DNA of 64,000 bases from Tanypteryx hageni. Its lineage: Eukaryota; Arthropoda; Insecta; Odonata; Petaluridae. The stretch's first letter is position 1; every line of letters begins with the position of its first letter. A program made the translations under genes and the position numbers. The DNA lies in contig CM054115.1 in the NCBI GenBank assembly GCA_028673005.1, positions 189,761,548-189,825,547 on the forward strand, in the 5' to 3' direction. Shown here piece after piece: positions 10,531-22,200 of the stretch. The notes under the pieces were generated by a model. It ran no database searches. It was not told where the DNA came from and saw only the letters and a list, made by a program, of their open reading frames with translations.

Positions 10531-13328
10531 TGGGCAGAGGGAGGGGAGGGAGAGATTAATTCATGTAACCTCATTGCATTTAAATAAGAATAATTTTTGA
10601 AAAAATCAAAAACAAGTATAATTTATGTACTGAATTGTACTCAAGTAAAATCTTAATGTTTTGTGAGTAAAACTAAATTCTGTATTTCTTTATATGGAAG
10701 GGAGGTTGAGAAATTTGTGACAATTTTAAGAATGGAGAGGAGTTTAATTTTTTTGTGACGATATGTGAAAGGAGGGGGCTACAGAATATGAACAGGAAGG
10801 AGAAAACATAAGCATATGTTGCCCTAAGCAGAGTAAAATCTTTGCAAGGACAAGAAATTTATGAGCTTGATTGTTCAAAATTAATAGGAGAAAGTGTCTG
10901 CAACAAAAGACTGTTCTAATAATATAGTGATTTTTGAAACACTTAAATTTCTAGTTTTATATATAATGAAACGAACCATAGAAATATGTTAACATGATAA
11001 AATAAATTTTCATAATATTAAAATTTAAAATAGTTATCATTTTAAAACATATGCTATTAAAAGAAGACTAAAAATTAAATCAAATTAAAAATAATTTTTA
11101 AATAACTTTCATATTGCACACTAAAAGGGAAAAATAAATTTAATAACTATCTCAAAATAAAAATTATATAGCATAATCAACTTATAGCAATTTGATTAGT
11201 GGTTTAACTTAAAATGTAAAACATGTTTTTATATTGATTTTGAGAGCTATTAAATTTATTCCTTCCAGCACTTTGCAATATGCACTCACAGTATAAGTTA
11301 AACTCCAGTAGTAAATAATATGTTCTGCACCAGTATAAAAACAAATAACAGCAGCAAAAAAGCAATACAACAATAACCACCTCAGTAAAGCCACATGCAC
11401 CTCAAAAGCTGCTTTGCAGATAATTAAAAATTCCTCCCAACCAAAAAAACCTGCAATAGAGAATTTTCAATTACTCCAAGACAACAATATAAGTAATCGC
11501 AAACCCTTATACCTAATACAGTAGAACCTCCAGGAGCGTCCACCTCCCTCAGACAGCCACCTCCTGAGGTGACCTAAATTTCGAATAATGGTTTCATATC
11601 TTTTCTAGGTAAATTATCCTAAGACGACTACCTCCAGAGATGGCCACAGTTTTGTGAAATGATTTCAAAAGATATGTATCTTTTGCAGGTAAATTAACTT
11701 TTCTAAGACGACAACATTCTGACCCGACCACTTCATGAGGTTAGGTGGAAGATCTAATTTTAATCCATACCAGCAAAACCAAATTGCACTTGACATAAAC
11801 AGCAGTCACTCAATCAAACAATCATTCCAAACTAAACTTTGAGGAATAAACCTATCGGATATCCTTGATTGGATCTCACACACAAGCAGTTCCTAATAAG
11901 GTCAACTAGACAATATTCCTAATTCGATCACTGGGTGACAAGACTTCCATAAACACCCTACTCAGGCTATACTATGGTCACAACCAAAGACTAGTATCTC
12001 TACAACCATCCAATATTGAGATATGGCATAATTTTCTGGGGAACATCATCCTACGCTGCCGAATTATTTATAACTCAAAAATGAGCCATATGAACAACAT
12101 AAAAATTAAACAAACGTACATCATGTAAACCAAAACTTAGAAAATAAAATCATGTCATTTCCTTGTATTTTACCTACGAATCTGTAGTAATTTTAACGAA
12201 GAATCCTCTTATTTTATCCGAAATTCCGCCATACATGACTACAAGAAATAAAAATTACACATAATATGGCACTGTTTACCATTAACAAAAAACACCGCAA
12301 TATGTGCTGAAGACTTTTTAAATCATTGCCCAATTATATAAAAGAAATATACAACATACATATATTAAAAAATCATGTAAAATTGTATCTTGTAAAAAAT
12401 TAATATCACAATTTTGACGAATATTAACGAAAACACTGGGCTCCTGTATATCCTATGTATAATACTACTGATTCTTTAAGACCATTACATGTATATTATT
12501 ACCGACTTATTCCATGTTTACTGTGTAAATCAACGGAATCAATTACAATTGTACCCTACCACTGTTACGCGCCAAAATATTTAAATTGGAATTGCATTAA
12601 TGTACTACTATATAGGAAAATACGTTTCGAACATGACGAAAAAAAATGTAACCCAAGAAATCATTATACACTTAAGTATTCGTGATTAAATTGCACCTTT
12701 CAACATTCCTTTGCAATGCTTTCTTCGTTAGCTTTTGCTTTTTTTCCCTAACGAAATTAAAATCCCAATTTGTTGTATCAAACGCCACCTTCATACTAAG
12801 ATTTGAATCTGTAACGAAGAATTACCTATTTCCGACTCAGTGGCAATGTTGGTTATGATGAATAATTAACTTTTCCACATCCTTCATCAGATATATAAAG
12901 CAAAAAACAAGTAAGGCGATTTCAAAATATTAGTAATAGTCTGTCTAATTTACATTTGTTACTTAACGGAAATATTACGTTTTTCTTCTGTCAGCCATGT
13001 TGTTTGGGCAGGGCTGGCAACTCTGGTAATTTCTTATTAAAATTGTAAATATTAGGCAGTTTTTGGTTGTTTTTCGATGGGACATGCAGGTATTTTGTTT
13101 AATAGTTGTTTTAATATTAAATTATTGTATTCAACTCTTCGTAGGTGTAGAATACAGCTACTAGTACCTCTCATGATAGTGAATTCGTCATGATTATTAT
13201 TTTATAGTAGTAAGCTGTGCAAGATGTTATTTTAGCTTGGAAATGAATTATAGTTTACGAAATGACCTAATGCTTAGAAATGTGTGTAGAAATTTCTCAA
13301 ATTTGCCGTAATTGAAATTATTTCTTTT
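10531..13328. other. AT-rich intergenic region, no gene recognised
   Basis: No supportable coding sequence. About 11519-11760 starts after TA with CAGTAGAACCTCC, which resembles pogo-type termini, and contains two to three imperfect units of about 70 bp (each with a CC-ACCTCC-like start and a CTTTTNNAGGTAAATTA end). No matching right terminus was seen. The last part, about 12950-13328, precedes the zinc-finger gene and probably contains its promoter and a 5' untranslated exon; I could not fix their boundaries. Confidence 0.4.
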
Positions 13329-13349
13329 ATGAATTTCAGTTGCGCCGCA

Positions 13350-13841
13350 ATGACTGCAGACACTGAACAGCAGTTGAATACTGCCCCTAGAAGTACAAAG
13401 TGTTTCATTTGTAATGCTAGGGTGGGATCCTCTGTAAGAAGTAGTTATAATTTTTTCCAATCTGAAACCGTTACATCCTCACAAAAGCAGGTGTACTTTT
13501 GTATAGCTTCTATTTTAGAGTGCGAGCTACTTGAAGAGTCTGTTCATAGTCAGGTAATTTGTAAAAAATGTTATCGGGCTATCAATGAAATAGATGATCT
13601 GGAATGCCGAGCTGCCGAGTTAAAGAACGAAATTTGTCAGAAGTATCAACAAACTTCTCAAAACCGAGGCGAAGATCTTATCGATACATCAAAAGACTTG
13701 TCTCATTCTGGGGCTAATTATGACGATAAGAATGATGAGGATTATTTGGGGAAAAAGGTGCAAAAAGTCCGTAAAAAAGCTCCCCCTAAAAAGTTCAAGT
13801 ATATCAACCCTTTAAGCAAAAAGAAGGAACTGATTCAAAAG
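13350..13841 (+). CDS. Zinc-finger gene, coding exon 1 (ZAD domain)
   Basis: Encodes the ZAD domain (CFIC ... VICKKC) and a basic lysine-rich stretch. Ends in phase 0 at the donor GTTTGT (13842). The open frame also extends upstream to 13329. Confidence 0.85.
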
Positions 13842-16800
13842 GTTTGTATTAACTATTTCCTTAAAGTATCGGTGCTTGTGAATTAGTGTGGAATATTGTT
13901 CATTATGTTTTTCTAATCTACCAGAAAAGCGAGTCCTGCCAAGAGATTTCGGAGCCGTACTGCACAGTAAATGATACAATAGAGACAAATGAAAATGATA
14001 ACTTAGAATTAAGTGCACCAGAGTTCTGCGAAACTGGAGAAGAAATTATGAAAACCGATGAAATTGAGGACAAGCGAGATATCAAAGAGGAGGAAGAAAT
14101 GGATGCGGAAGTTACAGAAGCTTCCAGTGCAGCTGATGGTACAAACGTAGTCTTAAAGGAAGGGGATTTGTTCAAGTGCGTGCCTTGTAATCAAAAGCTT
14201 CAAAGCGCTTCGGCGGTTCAAAGTCACCTTAGACGTGTGCATGGAGTGCGGGCATTTGTGTGTATTTTATGCGGTCAGGAGTTTGATCGCAAGAAAGATT
14301 TAGGACTTCACATGGCGGAAGACCACGGAGAATCTCCAAATTTGGATACGAGTTCAAGAAAAGAGGATGAAGCAGACCTTTTTCTATGCGAATTTTGTCC
14401 AGAAGCTGTTGGTAGTATGAAAGAGCTCCGTGAGCATAAAAAGGAAGTTCATGGTAAAGCGAGGCATAAGTGTGAAGTATGTGGAAAATTTTATGGGTCT
14501 CGCAATCTTCTATTGGAACACATGAATGTTCATAACGGAGTCCGACCTTACAAGTGTGATTTGTGTGAGAAGACCTTTGCATCCAGGTAAGAATTGTTTT
14601 TGCTCTTGAAGTATTGTTTTTAGTTTTATATACCATTTTATTATACACTTACAGATGCTACGAGTCTGATAGGCTGTTTCAGTGATATAATTTTTAAAAT
14701 TCTTAATGCCATTGCCAGTGCTGTTGTTCTTTGATCCAAAAAAGTGCCTCTTTTGTCATTGTTTCACAAAGATTTAAAAAAATGCCCGGCATAAACGTGA
14801 AATCGGCAATAGTTACCCAGGGAAATAAATTTTTGCTCTCAGGCTGCTTCCCTTTCAAATGAGGGGATAACTTTTAATCCTTGCTCCATTTTTGTGTGAC
14901 TAATTTAATGTGTAGTTAATAAAAATGTGAAAGTTACCGTAGTATTGTATACAAATGACAGATAAAACAAGTGGGTGGATAATTTTATTTTAGTATTGGT
15001 AAAGAAGACTAATGGGGAAAAGGAGAGTACTAAAGAAAAAATAATTTCAGACAAAAACCATTTTTTTGCAGTTTGTCATGAAAGTACAAACATTTGTAGC
15101 CCCGACAATTGAAAGCATACTTAAGGTGACATGTTAATTCCTTGATCTTTCTTTATATCTGTATATTTTCTTGGGTAGTATATTGTTATTAACCTTTTCC
15201 CCTATAGATACTGCCTCAAAGTCCATGTGAAGATCCATGATGCCAGGCCGAGGCCTCATGCTTGTCATGAATGTGGTAAGACCTTCCTGTGCCTTCAGCA
15301 TCTTCAGCAGCATTCTAGAACACACTCTGAAAACAAAGATTTTGTTTGTGAAACCTGTGGAAAGGCATTTGCAACTGCTCGTAATTTGGAGGTGAGTTTA
15401 TGTGTCATTACTAATGAATCCCATTTGATGGAGTCTGTAATTTTTCAGAGTAGAGGTTCCCTGTCTGGTTCTTGTAAGCACCAATGTGCCCTCTTGGCAG
15501 ACTGATTGTTCTCTTCTCCGATGCTTAATATTCCATTTAGTTAGTTAATTTTTCAGTTGCTTACTTTCTAAAGGTATTTAAGAATATTATGAATTTCTTT
15601 GGCATTGGTTTGATCATGATCATTCCTATTTTTGTAAAAGTGTAATGGTGCTTGTTTGACATGCTAGCATTCAACTTGGTGCTCACCACATTAAAAAGGT
15701 TTTAGAGCATACTTTCTGGTTGTTTTAAAAAAGTTATTTATTTTTTCTGTTTCACCTCTAAAACAATATAGTTATTGATTCAATCACTCTCTGGAATGGT
15801 TCATGTTCTGAAGAATTTAATCTATTTTCATTGGTAATATGTTTTAAGAAATGATTTTCCATGTTTCCTCATTATATATATATACAGGCACAGCCCGGGT
15901 TACGTAAGCCTTGACTTATGTAAACCCACACTTACATAAGTGGCTACATAAATTTCATAAAAAAAAAAATTTATTCTTCCGAAGTTTGTGGTTTTTGTAA
16001 GTGAGCTCGAACTAAATCTATATGTATATGCATGGAGAAAGACCGCAAGGCATGGGTTGTAATGTGATATACCCACTTTGCTACTCAGCCAATGTTGTCA
16101 TTCTAGCGAATTTTTAGCAATACTATGTAGTGACTTTGGTTTCGAATTACGCATGAAAAAAGGCCACAGCACCTACCTACTACTCTAATGAATCGATGTA
16201 ACAATCTACCTAATTCTAGCGACTGACTACAATTGTGGTGTATATCTGCATTCAGATGAATACAATATTAGATTACTGTATTAGTCTGAATATAGTCCAC
16301 CCCTTATTTCTGAAGCCTCAGTTTTGGAAAAAAGTTTGAACCCCATTACAGACCTCACTTTTAATATTTTAAAGAATGAGTTTTTATATGTACAAACAAT
16401 TTAGTTAGAGCTATCAATTTACAATGAAACGGTGACATCATGTTTTGCATGAAACATTAGTTTTTACTAAGTGCAGTTTGCTTTTGCAGCGTCCAATAGA
16501 CATTTTCTTGGTAAACAAAACCTAGAAGCCAATTTTGTAAAGCTGTTAATTTTCATGCTAAAACAAAGGCAATTCAATTCATTTATGTATTATGCAATTA
16601 TGGGAAAGTCACTTTAATCGTACAAGGAGAATTTCCAAAAAAGTTGTTCACTAAAATACTAAATACCATATTAGTCTGAATATAGTCCCTCCCTGAATAT
16701 ATATCCCCCCCCTCCGATTTCTAAAGCCTCAGTTTTGGAAAAAAGTTTGAACGTCATTACAGACCTCACTTTTAATATTCGAAGGAACAAGTTTTAATAA

Positions 16801-19182
16801 TAATACAAGCAATCTAGTTACAGCTATCAATTTATGATGAAATGGTGACATCACGTTTTGCGTTTTATAGTTGCAGGCATAATTTAAATGTATCAAGTGT
16901 TACTGGACTAAATTCGAAAACTTTGCATTTATGAATGTTATTTAAATTTCATTCATATTCTTCAGATGCTATTGACAATGGCTACTTGAACTGTGCCTAT
17001 ATAATAAATTAATTATCACCAGATTTGCAGTTAACATATTCTTTTCATAATATATATATATATATAACAACTTACGGAAAAGGAAAGGTAAAATGAATAT
17101 ATGGATGTCAACAAGGTGTTGGGATGAGGAAACCCAGTGAGCACTCACCAATCAGACGACTTCAGGTTGGCGAGGCCCCGGGGATGTCGAAGCGACACAC
17201 GTAAAATAACACAAAAACACAGAAACATCACAAACGTAAAGCTTTCGGAACTACTCCTTCTTCAGCTACCTCATCCCAACACCTTGTTGACATCCATATA
17301 TATATATATATATTTATTTATTTATGTAAGTAATACTTTTATAATGCGATTGGATTATATACAATCGACAGCTGCGCAAGCTGGACAATCTGATCAGCTG
17401 ACAGAGTTGCCTACTGATTGATGGGTAACAAAGATAATTTATTTAATCATAATGACATTTTCTCTAAAATTACGATAGGTGGCACCACTACATATCAATA
17501 TTTGGGACTTTTGGAAGGGATGAAGTTGGCCAATCAACACTTTCAAATCGAAAACTTCTGAAATTCTCTGTAAAACTATCAAATCAAGTGAGGTCATTAA
17601 TTGTTACCTATCCTTACTGCTGGCAGTGATATTTTCGTTTGCTAATTTTTTGGGCGCGAATATAGTCCCCCTCTTACTTTTCTTACTAATATTTCGGCCA
17701 AAAAAGGGGGGACTATATTCGGACTAATACGGTGCATTGTTGTTACATGTCTGTGTGGTTTCTCTCCCAATCCCTTCAGTCTTTCCGATCGTTGATGCGG
17801 GTGCTTTATCTGTTAATGTGTGCTTGATGCCTCTATTTTAACCAAGTGCTTGTACTGTACTGATGCAGTAAATTATACGTACTTTAATTTTCAGAAATCG
17901 CTTCACATGCTAAATAAATGCCTTTGGGGAGTGGATCTGGCTCGTGGGCCCTAGTTTCCCCACCTCTGCTGTACTTTTCATAGTAAATTTCGACTTACGC
18001 AAATTTCGAGTCATGCAATGGGTGCCTGAACACATTACTTAAATAACCCGGGGTGTGTGTGTTATATATTAGCGTAACAAAGATATCAACACGAATGAAT
18101 CTGACAAAAATCTCCAAAAACTACTGCTTCACCTCCAAGTGGTAATGGCCACCTCGGAGGGCAGACTTAACCTTAATCATGCCTTCACCTAAATACCGTA
18201 TTTACCTGAATCCAATATGATCCCGGATATAACATGACCACCCCCTTTTAGTAGACCCAACACAGAAAAATAAATTTGACCTTATTTCTCACTGAATGTA
18301 TTTTTTGTGTATTTCGAGCACATGCATTTTGTGTTCATTAATTGAAATGGTTTGTTACAAATTTTTGTTGGAGGAAAAAACATTTTTTTAAATGTATTTT
18401 TTAAAATGAATACTGTATTAATTGAAATCCCGATCGTAAATTTGCGATGAAAAATTTCAGTAGATATGATTCATTTATCTTATGTTTCATTTGTTAAAAA
18501 ACATTGATTAAATGCGTAAAGATACTACCTACGGTTCTACGACAACTCATCGTGATCAGTTCATCATGCGTCAATTGTTTGCGGTTAGTTCATCACACGT
18601 CAATACATCGCACGACAAACTCATCGTGCATCAATTCATCATGCCACAAATTCATCACGAGACAAATTGGAAGGCGAGACACCATGACTGATGTATGGCA
18701 GGTAGAGACAGTTTTGCACGAGGAGATTTTTATTTATATTTTGATAATACCAGAACGAATCGCAATTCTCTTGTGAATTTGCAAGGCGAGAAACATTGGA
18801 TGGTGTATAGCAGGGAATGACTCCCAACCCAACAAGTGTATCCTCCTGCTGTACACCAGTCGTGGTGTCTCGCGACAAAATTTTCCCGCGATGAATTGAC
18901 ACGCGGTGAGTTTGTCATGGAATGTAGTAAAGGTGAAATACTCCTTTAGCCAAACAATTAGAGGGTTACAACACCCAGTGCATTTCGCCCACAAGGTGGG
19001 CATCGTCAGGGGTAAAACCTGTTTCAACAGTGACTGGGAGCCAACTCTAAAGATTTTTTGGCTAAAGGAGTATTTCACCTTTATTAATCTTAGCCAAAGT
19101 TATTGAGCTACTATCAATTATGGAATGTAGTGACGTGCAACGAGTTTTTCATGTGACGAGTTAACGCGTGATGAATTTACCA

Positions 19183-19245
<63 letters not shown>

Positions 19246-22200
19246 TACATATACACACACATGTATGTATTGAGTACCTCAATATGAGCCATCAAGCATT
19301 TAATGTGTTGTCCAGAAAGAGAGAGAGATGCATAGAAATAAGGAAGGAGGGTGAGGGGGTAAAAGGACGTCAATTTCCCATCATTCCAGCTTTTTGTATG
19401 ACAATAAATAAGGCTCAATGGCAAACTTATAGGCCTTTTTCTGGATGACCCCATTTTTGATCATGGCCAATTATATGTTGCACTATCGCAAACCAGAAAT
19501 AGAAATAATTTAAGTTATGTTAAAAATTCACAATTACAAGGAAAATTGAAAAATGACACCCTTGTTTTCACCATGAATGTTGGGTATAAAGACATTTTCA
19601 ATCTCTAATTTTTTGTTATTAAATTTTAAAATATATAATTTTGTTTTATTTTTTCTTATCCTGTTGTTGGATTTTTAATGCATTCTTATGAATGAAATTT
19701 TTAAAGAATACAAAACAAGTGTAGGCAGAAATATATCTTAAATAATGTATAATGGTTTTCTATGACAAAGCATTAAAGTTTATGTTATACATCCATTATG
19801 TTAGAATTTTGAATAAAATTTAGATATTTGAAAGATATGAATAAATTATTTCTATGAATAATTAGTAGTCAACAGTTAAAGAGTAATGTAACATTTAAAT
19901 GGATGATAATATTGTGGAGACACCTGAAGAACATCGAAGAAGATTGACCAGGGAGCGAACTCAAAGATGACTTCTGGATTAACTCAACAGCAGTTCGATG
20001 AAAGGAGAGACGACAATCGAAAATATCACCAAACTATGATCAAACTTATTTCATTTTGTTTACCCATCAACTTGGATGGGATATTGGCTAGTTTATTAAT
20101 AATAGTCTGTATCTTCTTATAAAATTAGACAACTGACATTGTGAATGGAATGTTTGCTTTTATAATTTATATGTGCAATTTTAATTGCAAAAATTTTGCA
20201 AAATAGGTAATATTCCAGTATTGATAAAGAAAGAAAATTTTTTTCTTTTGGTCATTCATTAAAAACACCCGTAGTCCACATGCGGTTCACTGAATAATAT
20301 TTATCGGCAAATATTTATGTTGCAATCTATTAAGTTTGACATTGCTACATCAATAATTTTGATGCTTCATAAAAAGTGCGAAGTGAATGGCCCAATTCTT
20401 TCATTTATTTGAAGGCTTAATAGATACTAATTGAATCAGAGGCAACAATGTGGGTCGCCTTGGCAACATCAGAAAAGAGTACAAAAAAGCCTTAAAATTT
20501 CTAAAAGAAAATGTGTTTCTGACATTCTTCCGTGTAACATCTAAACATTTCAAGAATAAGATATTTTTTAGTCTTAGCCATCGAATAAAGCAAAAATGGA
20601 GAAAATTGGTCCATATTTTGATGAATGGAGGAAAAAATCTTGCACCTTGAAAAACAAAGATTCTGTTTAATGTTATGGGAAAATATAATCATCTCCTGGA
20701 GTTGTTGACATCACCTCATGTGGGTTTAATGGTTTTGAAAGTTTCAGCTCTTAATTCCATTTTGAGATGTCTAAAAGTACCATGACAGACAGGACACTTG
20801 AGAATTTATATATACTGACTTTCAATTCCCATCAAGCCATAAAAGGTTAATTCTAAATTTGATCTTTTTTCTTTTCTAAGGTTCATATGGTGGTGCACTC
20901 GGGAGCCAAGCCGTTCACATGCAGTGTTTGCCAAAAAGGGTTTGCAAGGAGAGCAGAGCTTGTGGATCATGAGCGGACGCATACAGGCGAGAAGCCATTC
21001 CAATGTGAGACATGTGGTGCCACTTTCAGTCAGAGGAGCAACCTAATATCTCATCGCCGTGCAACGCACTTAGATGATCGACGCTTCACTTGTGATGATT
21101 GTGGTCGAGGTTTCAAACGCCGTCGTCTTTTAGACTATCATCGAAAGGTATGATAGTTGCACCTTCTGTATTTTTTTATTATGTCATTTCAAAAGAATAT
21201 CTTAGCTATTACTAAAAGTTTACTTCTTAAAATGATTGGAATTTGTGCAAATATTTGCCCTATTTACAATATTGAGATGGAATGTTGAGAAATACAGTTT
21301 TTATGCATGGGGGCATAAGGCTAAATATAAATGTGAAATTTGAGGAGAAAAATAGTGAACTTGAATCAAACCTGAGTCTCCCTCTTTCTGGGTAGATATG
21401 TTATTTCTCAATATTTTTACTATGAAATGCTTTTTATTTGTACATTTTATCACCAATAGTTCATGAGAAATGTGATTTTCTTCAGAAAATATACATAGAA
21501 TATTAAAATACCCCAAATTAAATCTGGCAGTGAGACCCTTTGCACAGGCATCCAAGAGATAAAGATTATGGTCCCCTGATTATGTTTTTGCTTTTTTCTC
21601 GATGATGTTTATGTGATAGGATTCTTTTGGATGTTCTAATTCAAGAAATAATAATCAGCAAAGATCTTTATATTAAAAATTTATATTAGAAATACAAGCT
21701 CTGAGTTTGACTGGAATTTGTCAAGCAAAAGTGGATGTGATAAATAAAATTAACTGACCATGCTAAGTTCTTTTAAACTTCTTTCTTCGTAAACAGAACA
21801 GAAAAAATTAAACAAACAAAATGATGTAATATCAAGGGGCTCACAAATACAATTAATATATGCTCAAATGAGGTGGCCATGGTAACTGACAATTCTCATT
21901 GTTGAAAAGTTCCATTTTTAGGCGTTCTTCATCAGCGAAGTGGTAATAGCGGAACGCCTTATGGGCACGTCTGGTCCATCCGTCCATTATAACTTTCATT
22001 TCATTCATTTTAATTTAATTAAGTATGAGAGATCGTTATTAAAATTTACCGCCCAATTGTGATTTTCAACTGAATCCATCAATTAGAAATTCCACTTTAC
22101 ATAATTACATTAATAAACTTATACTCGTATCTCGTTAAATGGCATCTGTCAAGCAACAATGAAATATCAAACTTTTCTCTCCCTAGCTCTTATATGATCT

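Larger units (their letters stand above)
15889..18062. mobile_element. Pogo/Tigger-type element interrupted by another
   Basis: The left end reads CAGGCACAGCCCGGGTTAC after TA. The inverted right end near 18040-18062 reads CACACACACCCCGGGTTA, and TACGTAA-like and CTTACGCAA-like sequence sits inside each end. These resemble the CAG-initiated termini of some Tigger elements. No transposase is visible. A second element (16276-17732) lies within it. Confidence 0.45.
15392..20880 (+). other. Intron 3 of the zinc-finger gene (5.5 kb, repeat-filled)
   Basis: Contains nested pogo-like elements (15889-18062), a further pogo-like fragment (18197-18532), a foldback region with a hammerhead-bearing insertion (18535-19185) and an AT microsatellite. 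The remaining 19249-20880 is AT-rich with nothing recognised. The acceptor is TTTTCTAAG at 20880. Confidence 0.8.

Noticed and set aside
11519..11760. Complete pogo-type MITE starting CAGTAGAACCTCC
   Set aside because: No matching right terminus with TA could be found, so only the left motif and internal repeats are noted.
13329..13349. Start codon of the zinc-finger gene at 13329
   Set aside because: In frame, but it overlaps a likely splice acceptor; the ATG at 13350 has better context. It cannot be excluded without transcript data.
19161..19454. Overlapping frames with isoleucine-tyrosine repeats
   Set aside because: Translation of an AT microsatellite.
21915..21960. Hammerhead using CTGATGA on the minus strand near 21936
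   Set aside because: The following bases form a different hairpin and no GAAA box closes stem II.
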